A DNA stretch of 64,000 nt from Phenylobacterium conjunctum (GTDB lineage: Bacteria > Pseudomonadota > Alphaproteobacteria > Caulobacterales > Caulobacteraceae): the NCBI RefSeq assembly GCF_042679085.1, contig NZ_JBHTLQ010000003.1, positions 1-64,000 of the forward strand. Reading direction: 5' to 3'. The notes under the pieces are model-generated. The model worked only from the letters and a program-made list of their open reading frames with translations. It searched no databases and was not told the origin of the DNA. Both the position numbers and the translations under genes were made by a program. Positions 1 to 8,663 of the stretch are shown one piece after another; positions within the stretch are counted from its first letter, which is position 1; each line of letters opens with the position of its first letter.

Positions 1-1
1 C

Positions 2-715
2 CGCCAGGACCTCGCGGCGCTGGACGAACAACTGGCGGTCGCCCGCAACCGCATCGCGGCCATCCTGGGCGCCGGTCCGGACCGCGGCCTCGCCCTGACC
101 CGGCCGACTGTGAACGCCGCCGCCCAGACGGGCCTGCCGGCCAACCTGGCCGCGGACCTCGTGGGCCGGCGTCCGGACCTCACCGCAGCACGGCTGCGCG
201 CCGAGTCCGCCGCCCGCCGCATCGATGTGGCCCGGGCCGGCTTCTATCCAAACCTCAACCTGGCGGCCTTCACCGGGGTCAACGCCCTGGGCCTCGACAT
301 GCTGACCCGGTCCGGCTCGGACATCGGTCAGGTCGGCCTCGCCTTCAGCCTGCCGATCTTCGAGGGTGGAGCGATCCGGGCCGGCTATCGCGGCGCGCGG
401 GCGGAATACGACGCCGCCGTCGCCGCCTATGACCAGACCCTGGTTCAGGCCCTGCAGGAGGTGGCCGACGCCGCCGCCGGCGAACGCGCCCTCCAGACCC
501 GCCTGTCCGCCGCCCGCGAGGCGCTGGAGGCGGGGGAGGCGGCCTACAAGGTCGCCCGCCTTCGCTACGAGGGCGGCCTGTCCACCTACATCGCGCTGCT
601 GTCGGCGGAAGACGCCGTCATCGCCCAACGCCGCGCCGTGGCCCAGCTTGAGGCCCGCGCGCTCACCCTTGACGCCAGCCTGGTCCGCGCCCTCGGCGGC
701 GGCTTCCGCGCCTGA
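2..715 (+). CDS. Outer membrane efflux protein, NodT/TolC type (C-terminal part)
   Basis: The gene runs in from the left edge, so only the last 237 residues are visible; signal peptide and any lipobox are outside. The visible part is the second half of an outer membrane factor: a RRPDLTAARLRAESA helix followed by AGFYPNLNLAAF, then long Ala/Glu-rich helices typical of the TolC periplasmic barrel. Such proteins form the outer membrane exit duct of tripartite exporters. It lies 23 bases upstream of an HlyD adaptor and an EmrB-type MFS pump on the same strand, so it should be the duct of that pump. The substrate cannot be read from sequence. Confidence 0.9.
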   Translation, partial: RQDLAALDEQLAVARNRIAAILGAGPDRGLALTRPTVNAAAQTGLPANLAADLVGRRPDLTAARLRAESAARRIDVARAGFYPNLNLAAFTGVNALGLDMLTRSGSDIGQVGLAFSLPIFEGGAIRAGYRGARAEYDAAVAAYDQTLVQALQEVADAAAGERALQTRLSAAREALEAGEAAYKVARLRYEGGLSTYIALLSAEDAVIAQRRAVAQLEARALTLDASLVRALGGGFRA

Positions 716-738
716 ATTCCTCCCCGGAAGGACTTCCC

Positions 739-1815
739 ATGTCCCAAGAAATCGCTCCCGCCTCGGCCAATGACCGCCGTCGTCGCCTGTTCACTGTCCT
801 GGCCATGGTGGTCGGCACGGTGGGCGTCATCTGGCTGATCTACTGGCTGTTCGTCGGCTCCAAGCACGTCGAGACCGAGGACGCCTACGTCCAGGCCAGC
901 ACTGCCCAGGTCACCGCCCTGGTCAGCGGGGCCCTGGTCTCCGTGCCCGTGCATGAGACCCAGGTGGTGAAGAAGGGCGACGTCTTGGCGGTCATCGAGC
1001 CGGCGGACTATCGCTACGCCCTGGCCCGGGCCCGGGCGGACCTGGACCAGACCGAGCGTCGGGTGCGGCAGTACTTCGCCAACGACAAGGCCCTGGCCGC
1101 CCAGGCTGAGGCCCGCGCCTCCGACATCGCCCGCGCCCAGGCCGAACTCCGCCGGGCCGAGGTGGAATACAATCGCCGCAAGGCCCTGGCCGGCGCCGGC
1201 GCGGTGTCCGGCGACGAACTGACCGCGGCGGAGACCGCGCTCGCCTCGGCCCGCTCCGCCTTCGCCCAGGCCCAGGCCCAGGCTGTCGCCGCCGGCGAAC
1301 AACAGAAGGCCGCCAACAGCCTGATCGCCGGGGCTGGGGTCTCAGACAATCCGGAAGTGGCCGCCGCCCGCGCGCGCCTGGCCCAGGCCGAGCTCGATCT
1401 GGGCCGCACGGTGGTCAAGGCCCCGGTCGACGGCGTGGTCACCGGCAACTCAGTGGAGATCGGCCAGAAGGTCGCCACCGGCGCTCCGCTGATGAAGATC
1501 GTCCCGGTCCAGCGCGCCTATGTGGAGGCCAACTTCAAGGAGGGCCAGCTGCGTAAGGTGCGGCCCGGTCAGGAGGTCGAACTGGTCTCCGACATCTACG
1601 GCTCCAAGGTGAAATTCCACGGCAAGGTCGTTGGTCTGGCGGGCGGAACCGGGGCGGCCTTCGCCCTGATCCCGGCCCAGAACGCCACCGGCAACTGGAT
1701 CAAGGTGGTCCAGCGGGTGCCCGTGCGGATCGCTCTGGATCCCAAGGAACTGGCGGATCATCCCCTGCGGGTGGGTCTGTCCATGAAGGCCGCGATCGAC
1801 ATCTCCGAAAAGTAG
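739..1815 (+). CDS. emrA: HlyD/EmrA-family membrane fusion protein
   Basis: This 358-residue periplasmic adaptor links an inner membrane pump to the outer membrane duct. A short basic cytoplasmic tail precedes one membrane helix at about residues 17-40. The first half of a lipoyl-like domain follows (VSVPVHETQVVKKGDVLAVI, about 74-93), then an Ala/Glu-rich coiled-coil hairpin (about 105-210), then the second half (VVKAPVDGVVTGNSVEIGQK) and a beta-barrel domain. ATG start, 23 bases after the efflux duct gene; the MFS gene starts 11 bases downstream. The order duct-adaptor-DHA2 pump is that of EmrAB-type multidrug exporters. The symbol reflects family, not a proven substrate. Confidence 0.93.
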   Translation: MSQEIAPASANDRRRRLFTVLAMVVGTVGVIWLIYWLFVGSKHVETEDAYVQASTAQVTALVSGALVSVPVHETQVVKKGDVLAVIEPADYRYALARARADLDQTERRVRQYFANDKALAAQAEARASDIARAQAELRRAEVEYNRRKALAGAGAVSGDELTAAETALASARSAFAQAQAQAVAAGEQQKAANSLIAGAGVSDNPEVAAARARLAQAELDLGRTVVKAPVDGVVTGNSVEIGQKVATGAPLMKIVPVQRAYVEANFKEGQLRKVRPGQEVELVSDIYGSKVKFHGKVVGLAGGTGAAFALIPAQNATGNWIKVVQRVPVRIALDPKELADHPLRVGLSMKAAIDISEK

Positions 1816-1826
1816 GAGAGGCCGCC

Positions 1827-3356
1827 GTGACCGCCGACACTGACGTTCAGCCGCTAAGGGGCGCACAGCTCCTGATGGCGACCCTGCTCCTGGGGCTCGC
1901 CAACTTCATGGTGGTGCTGGATTCCACCATCGCCAACGTCTCGGTGCCGCATATCGCCGGCTCGCTGGCGGTGTCGCCCAGCCAGGGCACCTGGGTCATC
2001 ACCTCGTACAATGTGGCCGAGGCCATCACCGTGCCCCTGACTGGCTGGCTGGCCCAGCGGTTCGGGCCGGTGCGGGTGTTCGCCTTCGCCATGGCCGGCT
2101 TCGGGGTGTTCTCGATGCTCTGCGGCCTGGCGCCCAGCTTCGCCATGCTGGTGGCCTTCCGGGTCGCCCAGGGCTTCTGCGGCGGCCCGATCATGCCGAT
2201 GAGCCAGACCCTGCTCTTGCACATCTTCCCGCGCAATCGGGCGCCCCAGGCCATGGGCCTGTGGAGCATGACCACGGTGGTCGCCCCCATCGCCGGGCCG
2301 ATCCTGGGCGGGCTGATCTCTGACAATATCCACTGGAGCTGGATCTTCTTCATCAACATCCCGGTGGCGGCCTTCGTCGGGATCTTCGGCTACCGGGCGC
2401 TGATCGCCCATGACACCCCGACCCGGCGGATCAAGGTCGACGGCGTGGGCTTGGCCCTGCTGGTGGTCTGGGTCGGCGCCCTGCAGATCATGCTCGATAA
2501 GGGCAAGGAGCTGGAGTGGTTCGCCTCGCCGGTCATCGTCACCCTGGCGGTCACCGCCGCGATCGGCTTCTGCGCCTTCCTGATCTGGGAGCTGACCGAG
2601 AAGAACCCCATCGTGAACCTGCGGGTCTTCCGGCACCGCGGCTTCTCGGTCGCGGTGGTGACCATCAGTCTCAGCTTCGGGGCCTTCTTCTCCAGCGTGG
2701 TGGTGCTGCCGCTGTGGCTGCAGACCTCCATGGGCTACACGGCCACCTGGGCGGGCTACGCCGGCTGCTTCACCGGGGTCCTGGCGGTGGTCATGTCGCC
2801 GGTGGTGGCGGGCCTCGCCCAGAGGTTCGACCCCCGCTACCTGACCTTCTTCGGGGTCACCTGGATGGGGCTGATCTCCCTGTGGCGGACCTTCTACACC
2901 ACCGATGTCGGCTTCTGGTTCATCGCCGCGCCGCAGCTGGCCCTGGGCTTCGGCATGCCGTTCTTCTTCATCGCCACCAACACCATCGCCATGGGGAGCG
3001 TGAACCCTGAGGAGACAGCGGCGGCCTCTGGCCTGTCCAACTTCCTGCGCACCACGGGGGCGGCCTTCGCCACCTCGATCATGACGACCTCCTGGGAGAA
3101 CACCGCCAGCGCCAAGCGGGCCATGCTGGCCGGCGAGCTCAACGATCCCGCCGGGACCGTCGCCAAGATGGAGGCGGCGGGCTTCACCCACACCCAGGCC
3201 CTCGCCAGCCTGGAGCGGATGGTCCAGCAGCAGGGGACCATGCTGTCGACGACGGCCATGTTCTGGGCCGCCGCCGCGGTGTTCATCTTCGCGGCCTGCT
3301 TCATCTGGCTGGCCCCGCGTCCGCGCCCCGGCGCGGCGATGGGCGGCGGCCACTAA
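1827..3356 (+). CDS. emrB: MFS drug:H+ antiporter, DHA2 family (EmrB-like)
   Basis: A 509-residue integral membrane protein with about 14 hydrophobic helices, as in the DHA2 family. The N-terminal motif VVLDSTIANVSVPHIAGSLA and the segment GPILGGLISDNIHWSWIFFI (about 153-172) are DHA2/EmrB hallmarks. It would use the proton gradient to push substrates into the adaptor and out through the outer membrane duct encoded upstream. The start is GTG, preceded by AGGAGAGG around 1812-1819. It is the last gene of the operon; a hairpin follows about 12 bases after the stop. The substrate is unknown and no regulator is visible inside the window. Confidence 0.94.
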   Translation: MTADTDVQPLRGAQLLMATLLLGLANFMVVLDSTIANVSVPHIAGSLAVSPSQGTWVITSYNVAEAITVPLTGWLAQRFGPVRVFAFAMAGFGVFSMLCGLAPSFAMLVAFRVAQGFCGGPIMPMSQTLLLHIFPRNRAPQAMGLWSMTTVVAPIAGPILGGLISDNIHWSWIFFINIPVAAFVGIFGYRALIAHDTPTRRIKVDGVGLALLVVWVGALQIMLDKGKELEWFASPVIVTLAVTAAIGFCAFLIWELTEKNPIVNLRVFRHRGFSVAVVTISLSFGAFFSSVVVLPLWLQTSMGYTATWAGYAGCFTGVLAVVMSPVVAGLAQRFDPRYLTFFGVTWMGLISLWRTFYTTDVGFWFIAAPQLALGFGMPFFFIATNTIAMGSVNPEETAAASGLSNFLRTTGAAFATSIMTTSWENTASAKRAMLAGELNDPAGTVAKMEAAGFTHTQALASLERMVQQQGTMLSTTAMFWAAAAVFIFAACFIWLAPRPRPGAAMGGGH

Positions 3357-3367
3357 GCCTTGTCATC

Positions 3368-3401
3368 CGCGCGCCATGACCTAGCTATGGTCATGCGCGC
3401 G
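3368..3401 (+). other. Strong hairpin between emrB and secG
   Basis: The bases form a 13-bp stem with one bulged C and a 7-base loop (TAGCTAT). Arms are 3368-3381 and 3389-3401, with the inner pairing CATGACC/GGTCATG. It begins 12 bases after the emrB stop and has no T-run on either side. It could end or stabilise the efflux transcript, or act as a processing site; position is the only support for that. Confidence 0.5.
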
Positions 3402-3467
3402 CCTTGATGGTAGAGCGCGCGCTTCATTTCGGCGCGGCCCGTCCGCCCGGACTTATCGGATCAAGAT

Positions 3468-3899
3468 ATGCTGCTCGGCATCCTGCTCGCCATCCACATC
3501 ATCGTCTGCGTCTGCCTCATCGGCGTCGTGCTGCTGCAGCGCTCCGAGGGCGGCGCGCTCGGCATGGGCGGCGGCCCCAACGGGATGATGACGGCGCGCG
3601 GGGCGGGGGACCTGCTCACCCGCACGACCTGGATCCTGGGGACCCTGTTCTTCATCCTCAGTCTGGCCCTGACCCTGCTGACCGGCCGTCAGAGCGGCTC
3701 GGGCTCGGTGGTCGACCGCATCAAGATCGACAATCTGGACGCCAGCAAGCTGGCCCCGCCGCCGTCGGCGCCCGCCCAATCGGCGCCGACCACCTCGGAC
3801 AGCGCGCCCGCGCCGATCCAGGCCCCGACCCCCACCGTGCGCAATCCCTTCACCGAGCCGGCGGAGCAACCCGCCCAGCCGGCCGCGCCCAAGCCCTAA
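3468..3899 (+). CDS. secG: Preprotein translocase subunit SecG
   Basis: A 143-residue SecG, the small subunit of the SecYEG channel that aids SecA-driven export. Two membrane helices are seen at about residues 1-22 and 51-72, joined by the conserved glycine-rich loop (QRSEGGALGMGGGP) typical of SecG. The C-terminal tail of about 65 residues is rich in Pro and Ala and is longer than in enterobacterial SecG, which is common in Alphaproteobacteria. ATG start at 3468. It sits upstream of pyrG, a neighbour order I recall from other Alphaproteobacteria. Confidence 0.93.
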   Translation: MLLGILLAIHIIVCVCLIGVVLLQRSEGGALGMGGGPNGMMTARGAGDLLTRTTWILGTLFFILSLALTLLTGRQSGSGSVVDRIKIDNLDASKLAPPPSAPAQSAPTTSDSAPAPIQAPTPTVRNPFTEPAEQPAQPAAPKP

Positions 3900-4030
3900 A
3901 CCAGGTCATGACAATCCAGGCGTTCCAAAAGCCGCTTCGGCGGCTCCCGACCCGTTTGTGCGTGTCGTCCACAGTTTCGCGCCATTCGCCACAGGGCGCG
4001 GGCGCCGAATCACGGCTACTCTGAACGCCC

Positions 4031-5668
4031 ATGGCCCGGTACATTTTCATCACCGGCGGCGTGGTCTCCTCCCTGGGAAAAGGTCTCGCGTCCGCCGCCC
4101 TTGGCGCGCTTCTGCAAGCGCGTGGCTACAAGGTCCGCCTCCGTAAGCTCGACCCCTATCTGAACGTCGATCCCGGTACGATGAGCCCCTATCAGCACGG
4201 GGAAGTCTTCGTCACCGACGACGGCGCCGAGACCGACCTGGACCTCGGCCACTACGAGCGCTTCACCGGCGTGAACGCCACCCGGGCCGACAACATCACC
4301 ACCGGTCAGATCTACAAGAAGATCATCGAGAAGGAGCGTCGCGGCGACTATCTGGGCGCGACCGTCCAGGTGATTCCGCACGTCACCGGCGAGATCAAGG
4401 AGTTCGTCCTGTCCGATCCGGGCGAGGGCGTCGACTTTGTGCTGGTCGAGGTGGGCGGCACGGTGGGCGACATCGAGGGTCTGCCGTTCTTCGAGGCCAT
4501 CCGTCAGCTGGGCCAGGAACTGCCCCGCGGCCACGCCTGCTACATCCACCTGACCCTCTTGCCGTACATCAAGACGGCCGGCGAGATGAAGACCAAGCCG
4601 ACCCAGCACTCGGTCAAGGAGCTGCGCTCCATCGGCATCCAGCCGGACATTCTGCTGTGCCGCTGCGAGCAGGAGATCCCGGCCGGCGAGCGCCGCAAGA
4701 TCGGCCAGTTCTGTAATGTCCGCGAAAGCGCCGTGATCCAGGCGATGGACAGCGCCAATATCTACGCCGTGCCCCTGGACTATCACGCCCAGGGCCTGGA
4801 CCGCGAAGTGCTGGACGTGTTCGGCATCACCGATGCCCCGGCCCCGAACCTGTCGCGCTGGGAAGGCATCTCCAACCGGCTGGCCAATCCGGACGGGGCG
4901 GTGAACATCGCCATCGTCGGCAAATACACCGGCCTGACCGACGCCTATAAGTCCCTGGTCGAGGCCCTGATCCACGGCGGCGTCGCCAACAACGTCAAGG
5001 TCAAGCTGGACTGGATCGAGGGCGAGGCCTTCGAGCGCGAGGAAAGCCTGATCGCCGAGCGCCTGACCGAGGTGCATGGCGTGCTGGTCCCAGGCGCGTT
5101 CGGGGAGCGGGGCTCGGCCGGCATGATCCGCGCCGTCCAGTTCGCCCGCGAGCACGAGATTCCCTATTTCGGCATCTGCTTCGGCATGCAGATGGCGATG
5201 ATCGAGGCGGCCCGGAACCTGGCCGGCCTGACCAAGGCCTCGTCCACAGAGTTCGGCCCCACGGACGAGCCGGTGGTCGGCCTGATGACCGAGTGGGTCC
5301 AGGGCAACGAGCGCCAGGTCCGCAAGGAAGGCGACGATCTGGGCGGCTCCATGCGCCTGGGCGCCTATGAGGCGATCCTGACGCCAGGCTCCAAGGTCGC
5401 CGAGATCTATGGCTCCAGCGCCATCCAGGAGCGCCACCGCCACCGCTACGAGGTCAATATCGGCTATCGCGAGGCGATCGAGGGCACCGGCCTGAACTTC
5501 TCGGGCCTGTCGCCGGACGGCGTCCTGCCGGAGATCTGCGAGCGCAGCGACCACCCCTGGTTCGTGGGCGTCCAGTATCACCCCGAGCTCAAGAGCCGGC
5601 CCTTCGACCCGCATCCGTTGTTCGCCAGCTTCATCGGCGCCGCCAAGGAACGCAGCCGGCTGGTCTAG
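4031..5668 (+). CDS. pyrG: CTP synthase
   Basis: A full-length 545-residue CTP synthase, which makes CTP from UTP, ATP and glutamine, the last step of pyrimidine nucleotide synthesis. The N-terminal synthase domain opens with the P-loop ITGGVVSSLGKGLASAALGA. The C-terminal glutamine amidotransferase domain has the nucleophile Cys383 in YFGICFGMQM and the triad residues His517 and Glu519 in QYHPELKSRPFDPHP. In Caulobacter, CtpS also forms filaments that limit cell curvature (family knowledge). ATG start; about 130 bases of leader separate it from secG, so it may have its own promoter. A palindromic repeat doublet follows the stop. Confidence 0.98.
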   Translation: MARYIFITGGVVSSLGKGLASAALGALLQARGYKVRLRKLDPYLNVDPGTMSPYQHGEVFVTDDGAETDLDLGHYERFTGVNATRADNITTGQIYKKIIEKERRGDYLGATVQVIPHVTGEIKEFVLSDPGEGVDFVLVEVGGTVGDIEGLPFFEAIRQLGQELPRGHACYIHLTLLPYIKTAGEMKTKPTQHSVKELRSIGIQPDILLCRCEQEIPAGERRKIGQFCNVRESAVIQAMDSANIYAVPLDYHAQGLDREVLDVFGITDAPAPNLSRWEGISNRLANPDGAVNIAIVGKYTGLTDAYKSLVEALIHGGVANNVKVKLDWIEGEAFEREESLIAERLTEVHGVLVPGAFGERGSAGMIRAVQFAREHEIPYFGICFGMQMAMIEAARNLAGLTKASSTEFGPTDEPVVGLMTEWVQGNERQVRKEGDDLGGSMRLGAYEAILTPGSKVAEIYGSSAIQERHRHRYEVNIGYREAIEGTGLNFSGLSPDGVLPEICERSDHPWFVGVQYHPELKSRPFDPHPLFASFIGAAKERSRLV

Positions 5669-5689
5669 GTCCCGCCGCCTCTCCGGATT

Positions 5690-5791
5690 GTCATGGCCGG
5701 GCTTGTCCCGGCCACCCATGATCTCTGATCCGGCGGTGCGGACCATGAGCTATCAGTGCGTATGGGTGGCCGGGACAGGCCCGGCCATGAC
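5690..5791. repeat. Inverted palindromic repeat doublet (REP/BIME-like)
   Basis: Two 31-base units (5690-5720 and 5761-5791) lie in opposite orientation 40 bases apart. They match at 29 of 31 positions when one is inverted, and both differences would still be G-U pairs in RNA. Each unit also folds on itself: GGCCGGG and CCCGGCC flank a 5-base loop. The GGCCGGGxxxxxCCCGGCC core is a dispersed intergenic repeat known from many alphaproteobacterial genomes, often mistranslated as a MAGxxPATH-like peptide. The pair lies just after pyrG and may end its transcript. The second unit ends 18 bases before the chosen start of the next gene. Confidence 0.8.
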
Positions 5792-5809
5792 GTTAGGATG
5801 AGCCCCGCC

Positions 5810-6481
5810 ATGTCTATCCCCATCGTCGCCTTCTCGGACGTCCTTTGCGTCTGGGCCTATGTGGCCGAGCTGCGCCTGGATGAGGTGAAGCGGGCGTTCG
5901 GAGACCAGGTCTCGATCCAGCACCGGTTCTGCACGGTGTTCGGCGATACGGCGCGCAAGATCCCCACCACCTGGGCGGACCGCGGCGGCTATGACGGCTT
6001 CAACGCCCATCTGCGGCACACCGGCGAACAGTTCCCCGAGACCGTGATCCATCCGGACCTGTGGCGCAGCGTGCGGCCGACCTCGTCCTGGGGCGCGCAC
6101 CTGTGGCTGAAGGCCGCCCAGTTGGACGAGGTGGCGGGCGGCTGCGCCCCTGGAGCCGCTGACGCCGCGATCCGGGCCATGCGCGCCGCCTTCTTCCGTA
6201 ACGCCCGCGACATCTCGAGCCGAACCGTGCAGCTTGAAGTCCTGAAAGCCGCCGGCGCCGATCCGGCCCGGCTGCAGGCGCTCATCGACGACGGCCGGGC
6301 CTTCGCCGCCCTCGCTTCAGACCTGCAGGACGCCGAGGCCATGCGCGTCCAGGGCAGCCCCACCTTCGTGCTCAATGACGGCCGCCAGAAGCTCTACGGC
6401 AATGTCGGCTTCCGGATCATCGAGGCCAACATCCAGGAACTGCTGCGCGAGCCGAAGCCCGACCAGGCCAGCTGGTGCTGA
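5810..6481 (+). CDS. DsbA-family (FrnE-like) thioredoxin-fold protein
   Basis: A 223-residue protein of the DsbA/2-hydroxychromene-2-carboxylate isomerase group. It opens with FSDVLCVWAYVAELRL, the position of the active-site motif, and keeps the cis-proline loop QGSPTFVLNDG near residue 180. Only one cysteine (about residue 13, C-V-W-A) stands where oxidoreductases have CxxC, so a disulfide oxidase role is doubtful; glutathione-linked isomerase or kappa-GST-like chemistry is an alternative. I chose ATG 5810, with AGGATGAG upstream. Reading frames that start further upstream would translate the palindromic repeat. ATG 5798 is also possible. Confidence 0.75.
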   Translation: MSIPIVAFSDVLCVWAYVAELRLDEVKRAFGDQVSIQHRFCTVFGDTARKIPTTWADRGGYDGFNAHLRHTGEQFPETVIHPDLWRSVRPTSSWGAHLWLKAAQLDEVAGGCAPGAADAAIRAMRAAFFRNARDISSRTVQLEVLKAAGADPARLQALIDDGRAFAALASDLQDAEAMRVQGSPTFVLNDGRQKLYGNVGFRIIEANIQELLREPKPDQASWC

Positions 6482-6482
6482 G

Positions 6483-7532
6483 TTAGCTGACCACCCGCAC
6501 GGGCCGCTCGCCGGCCTTGGACATCCGTCCCACCTTGCGCGCCAGGGGAAAGCCGTCGGCCTGCGCCAGAGCCAGGATCTCGTCGGCAGCCTCAGGGGCG
6601 ACAGCGATCAGCAGGCCGCCGCTGGTCTGAGGGTCGCACAGGATGTCCCGGACCGCCTCTCCGAAAGGCTCCACGCCCGTCACCTCGTCGCCATAGCTCG
6701 CCCAGTTGCGCACCGAAGCGCCGGTCCGCACGCCGGCGTCGGCCAGGGCCTGCACGGTCGGCAACAGCACTGGCGCGGTGGCCGAGATCTCGGCGGTCAG
6801 GCCCGACCCCTTGGCCATCTCCCGGGCGTGGCCCAGCACGCCGAAGCCGGTCACATCGGTCATGGCGTGGACGCCGGGATGTTCAGCGAGCCTCTGGCCC
6901 AGGATGTTCAGCTGGGTGGTCGAGGCGATCAGGGCCTCATAGCCCTCCGGCGCAATCTTCTCCTGCTTGAAGGCCGCGGACAGGACGCCGACGCCCAGGC
7001 CCTTGGTCAGGATCAGGATGTCGCCGTCCCTGGCCCCGGCGTTGGTCAGCACGCGGTCGGGGTGGACGAGACCCAGGGCCACCAGGCCATAGATCGGCTC
7101 GACGCTGTCGATGGAGTGGCCCCCGGCCACAGGGATGCCCGCCGCGGCGCAGACCGAGGCGCCGCCCGACAGAATGGCCGCGATGGTCTCCGGCGACAGC
7201 TTGCCGATCGGCATGCCGACGATGGCCAGGGCCAGGATCGGCTTTCCCCCCATGGCGTAGATGTCGGACAGGGCGTTGGTCGCGGCGATCCGGCCGAAAT
7301 CGAAGGGGTCGTCGACCACCGGCATGAAGAAGTCCGTGGTCGCCACCAGGGCCTGGCTGTCGTTCAGCCGCCAGACGGCGGCGTCGTCGCTGGTCTCCGT
7401 GCCCACCAGCAGGTCGGGAAAGGCCGCCGCCGCTGGGGTCTTGGCCAGGATCTCCTGCAGCACCGCCGGCGCGATTTTGCAGCCGCAGCCGCCCCCATGG
7501 GCCAGCGAGGTGAGGCGAGGGGTGTCGGTCAA
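6483..7532 (-). CDS. selD: Selenide, water dikinase (selenophosphate synthase)
   Basis: A 349-residue SelD, which makes selenophosphate from selenide and ATP. The N-terminal loop HGGGCGCKIAP carries Cys16 and Lys19, matching the Cys17/Lys20 catalytic pair of E. coli; no selenocysteine codon is needed. The AIRS/PurM-like core is visible in TTDFFMPVVDDPFDFGRIAA and AGGHSIDSVEP. The start is TTG at 7532, with GGAG six bases upstream. The gene is divergent from the tRNA 2-selenouridine synthase, 66 bases apart, so its selenophosphate most likely feeds tRNA modification. No SelA, SelB or tRNA-Sec gene lies in the window. Confidence 0.95.
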   Translation of the reverse strand: MTDTPRLTSLAHGGGCGCKIAPAVLQEILAKTPAAAAFPDLLVGTETSDDAAVWRLNDSQALVATTDFFMPVVDDPFDFGRIAATNALSDIYAMGGKPILALAIVGMPIGKLSPETIAAILSGGASVCAAAGIPVAGGHSIDSVEPIYGLVALGLVHPDRVLTNAGARDGDILILTKGLGVGVLSAAFKQEKIAPEGYEALIASTTQLNILGQRLAEHPGVHAMTDVTGFGVLGHAREMAKGSGLTAEISATAPVLLPTVQALADAGVRTGASVRNWASYGDEVTGVEPFGEAVRDILCDPQTSGGLLIAVAPEAADEILALAQADGFPLARKVGRMSKAGERPVRVVS

Positions 7533-7598
7533 GGCGGGCTCCGATCAAGTCTGACATCGGTCATAGGCGAGGCCGGCCGTGCGCACTAGAACTTGGTC

Positions 7599-8654
7599 AT
7601 GGCCATCCAGTACACCGAGGCGGTCGACGCCCAGTCCCTGTCCAAATACGACGCCATCCTGGACGTGCGTAGCCCTGGCGAGTTCGACGAGGACCACATT
7701 CCGGGGGCCGAGAACCTGCCGGTGCTGGACAACGCCGAGCGGGCGGAAGTGGGGACCATCTATGTCCAGGAGTCCCGCTTTCTCGCCCGCCGGATCGGCG
7801 CCGCCCATGTGGCCCGCAACATCGCTCGTCATCTGGAGACAGCCCTGACCGACCGCCCGGCCAGTTTCCGGCCGTTGATCTATTGCTGGCGCGGCGGGCA
7901 ACGCTCGAACGCCATGGCCACCATCCTGTCCCAGGTCGGCTGGCCGGTGACCTTGCTGACCGGCGGCTACAAGACCTATCGGCGCCGGGTGACGGCGCGG
8001 TTGTATGACGAGAGCCAGGACCTGAACCTGATCCTGCTGGATGGTCACACCGGCGTCGCCAAGACCGAGATCCTACACCGCCTCGCCGCCCGGGGTGTCC
8101 AGACCCTGGACTTGGAGGGCCTGGCGGCGCATCGGGGCTCGCTGTTCGGTGCGATCGCTGGTCGGCCCCAGCCCAGTCAGAAGTTGTTTGAAAGCCGCCT
8201 GCTCCAGGCCCTGGACCGGCTGGATCCGTCCCGGCCCATCGTGGTCGAGGCGGAATCCAGCAAGATCGGCGACCGAATGACGCCGCCGCTCCTGTGGCGC
8301 GCCATGCAGGCCGCGCCCCGCATCGAGATCTCCGCCGGCCGGGAGGCGCGGGCGAGCTATCTGGTCAGCGCCTATCGCGATGTGATCGAGAACCCCGCCG
8401 AGATGGAGGCCGCCTTCGCGCGCCTGCCGACCTATCCTGGACGCAAGCGCCTGGAGGACTGGCGCGCGCTTGCGGCGGAGGGGGCGTTCGAGGACCTGGC
8501 CGTCGCCCTGATGGAGTCGCACTACGACCCGGCCTATGACCGCTCGTCGCGCAAGGACGAGCGGCCGCGTCTGGGGGCGCTGGCGTTGCCAGACCTGAGT
8601 CCCGGCAGTCAGGATGCGGCGGTCCTGGAAATTCGACGCCTCGCCGGCGTCTAG
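7599..8654 (+). CDS. selU: tRNA 2-selenouridine synthase
   Basis: A 351-residue SelU/MnmH (YbbB family). It first geranylates, then replaces sulfur with selenium at the wobble 2-thiouridine of Lys, Glu and Gln tRNAs, using selenophosphate. An N-terminal rhodanese domain carries Cys96 in YCWRGGQRSNAM, equivalent to E. coli Cys97. A C-terminal P-loop domain begins with LLDGHTGVAKTEIL (about residues 147-160). The start chosen is ATG 7599; TTG two codons earlier is possible. Its divergent pairing with selD is a classic genomic link. The GST gene starts 9 bases after the stop and may be cotranscribed. Confidence 0.94.
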   Translation: MAIQYTEAVDAQSLSKYDAILDVRSPGEFDEDHIPGAENLPVLDNAERAEVGTIYVQESRFLARRIGAAHVARNIARHLETALTDRPASFRPLIYCWRGGQRSNAMATILSQVGWPVTLLTGGYKTYRRRVTARLYDESQDLNLILLDGHTGVAKTEILHRLAARGVQTLDLEGLAAHRGSLFGAIAGRPQPSQKLFESRLLQALDRLDPSRPIVVEAESSKIGDRMTPPLLWRAMQAAPRIEISAGREARASYLVSAYRDVIENPAEMEAAFARLPTYPGRKRLEDWRALAAEGAFEDLAVALMESHYDPAYDRSSRKDERPRLGALALPDLSPGSQDAAVLEIRRLAGV

Positions 8655-8663
8655 AGACGTCCC

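Noticed and set aside
1854..3353. 499-residue minus-strand frame opposite emrB
   Set aside because: Shadow frame with Gly/His/Arg-rich composition and no family signal; emrB is clearly the coding strand.
4016..5746. 576-residue minus-strand frame opposite pyrG
   Set aside because: Shadow of a fully conserved CTP synthase; no recognisable domain and highly repetitive composition.
5756..5809. Extended N terminus for the DsbA-fold protein
   Set aside because: The extra residues translate the palindromic repeat unit, and a better ribosome site precedes ATG 5810.
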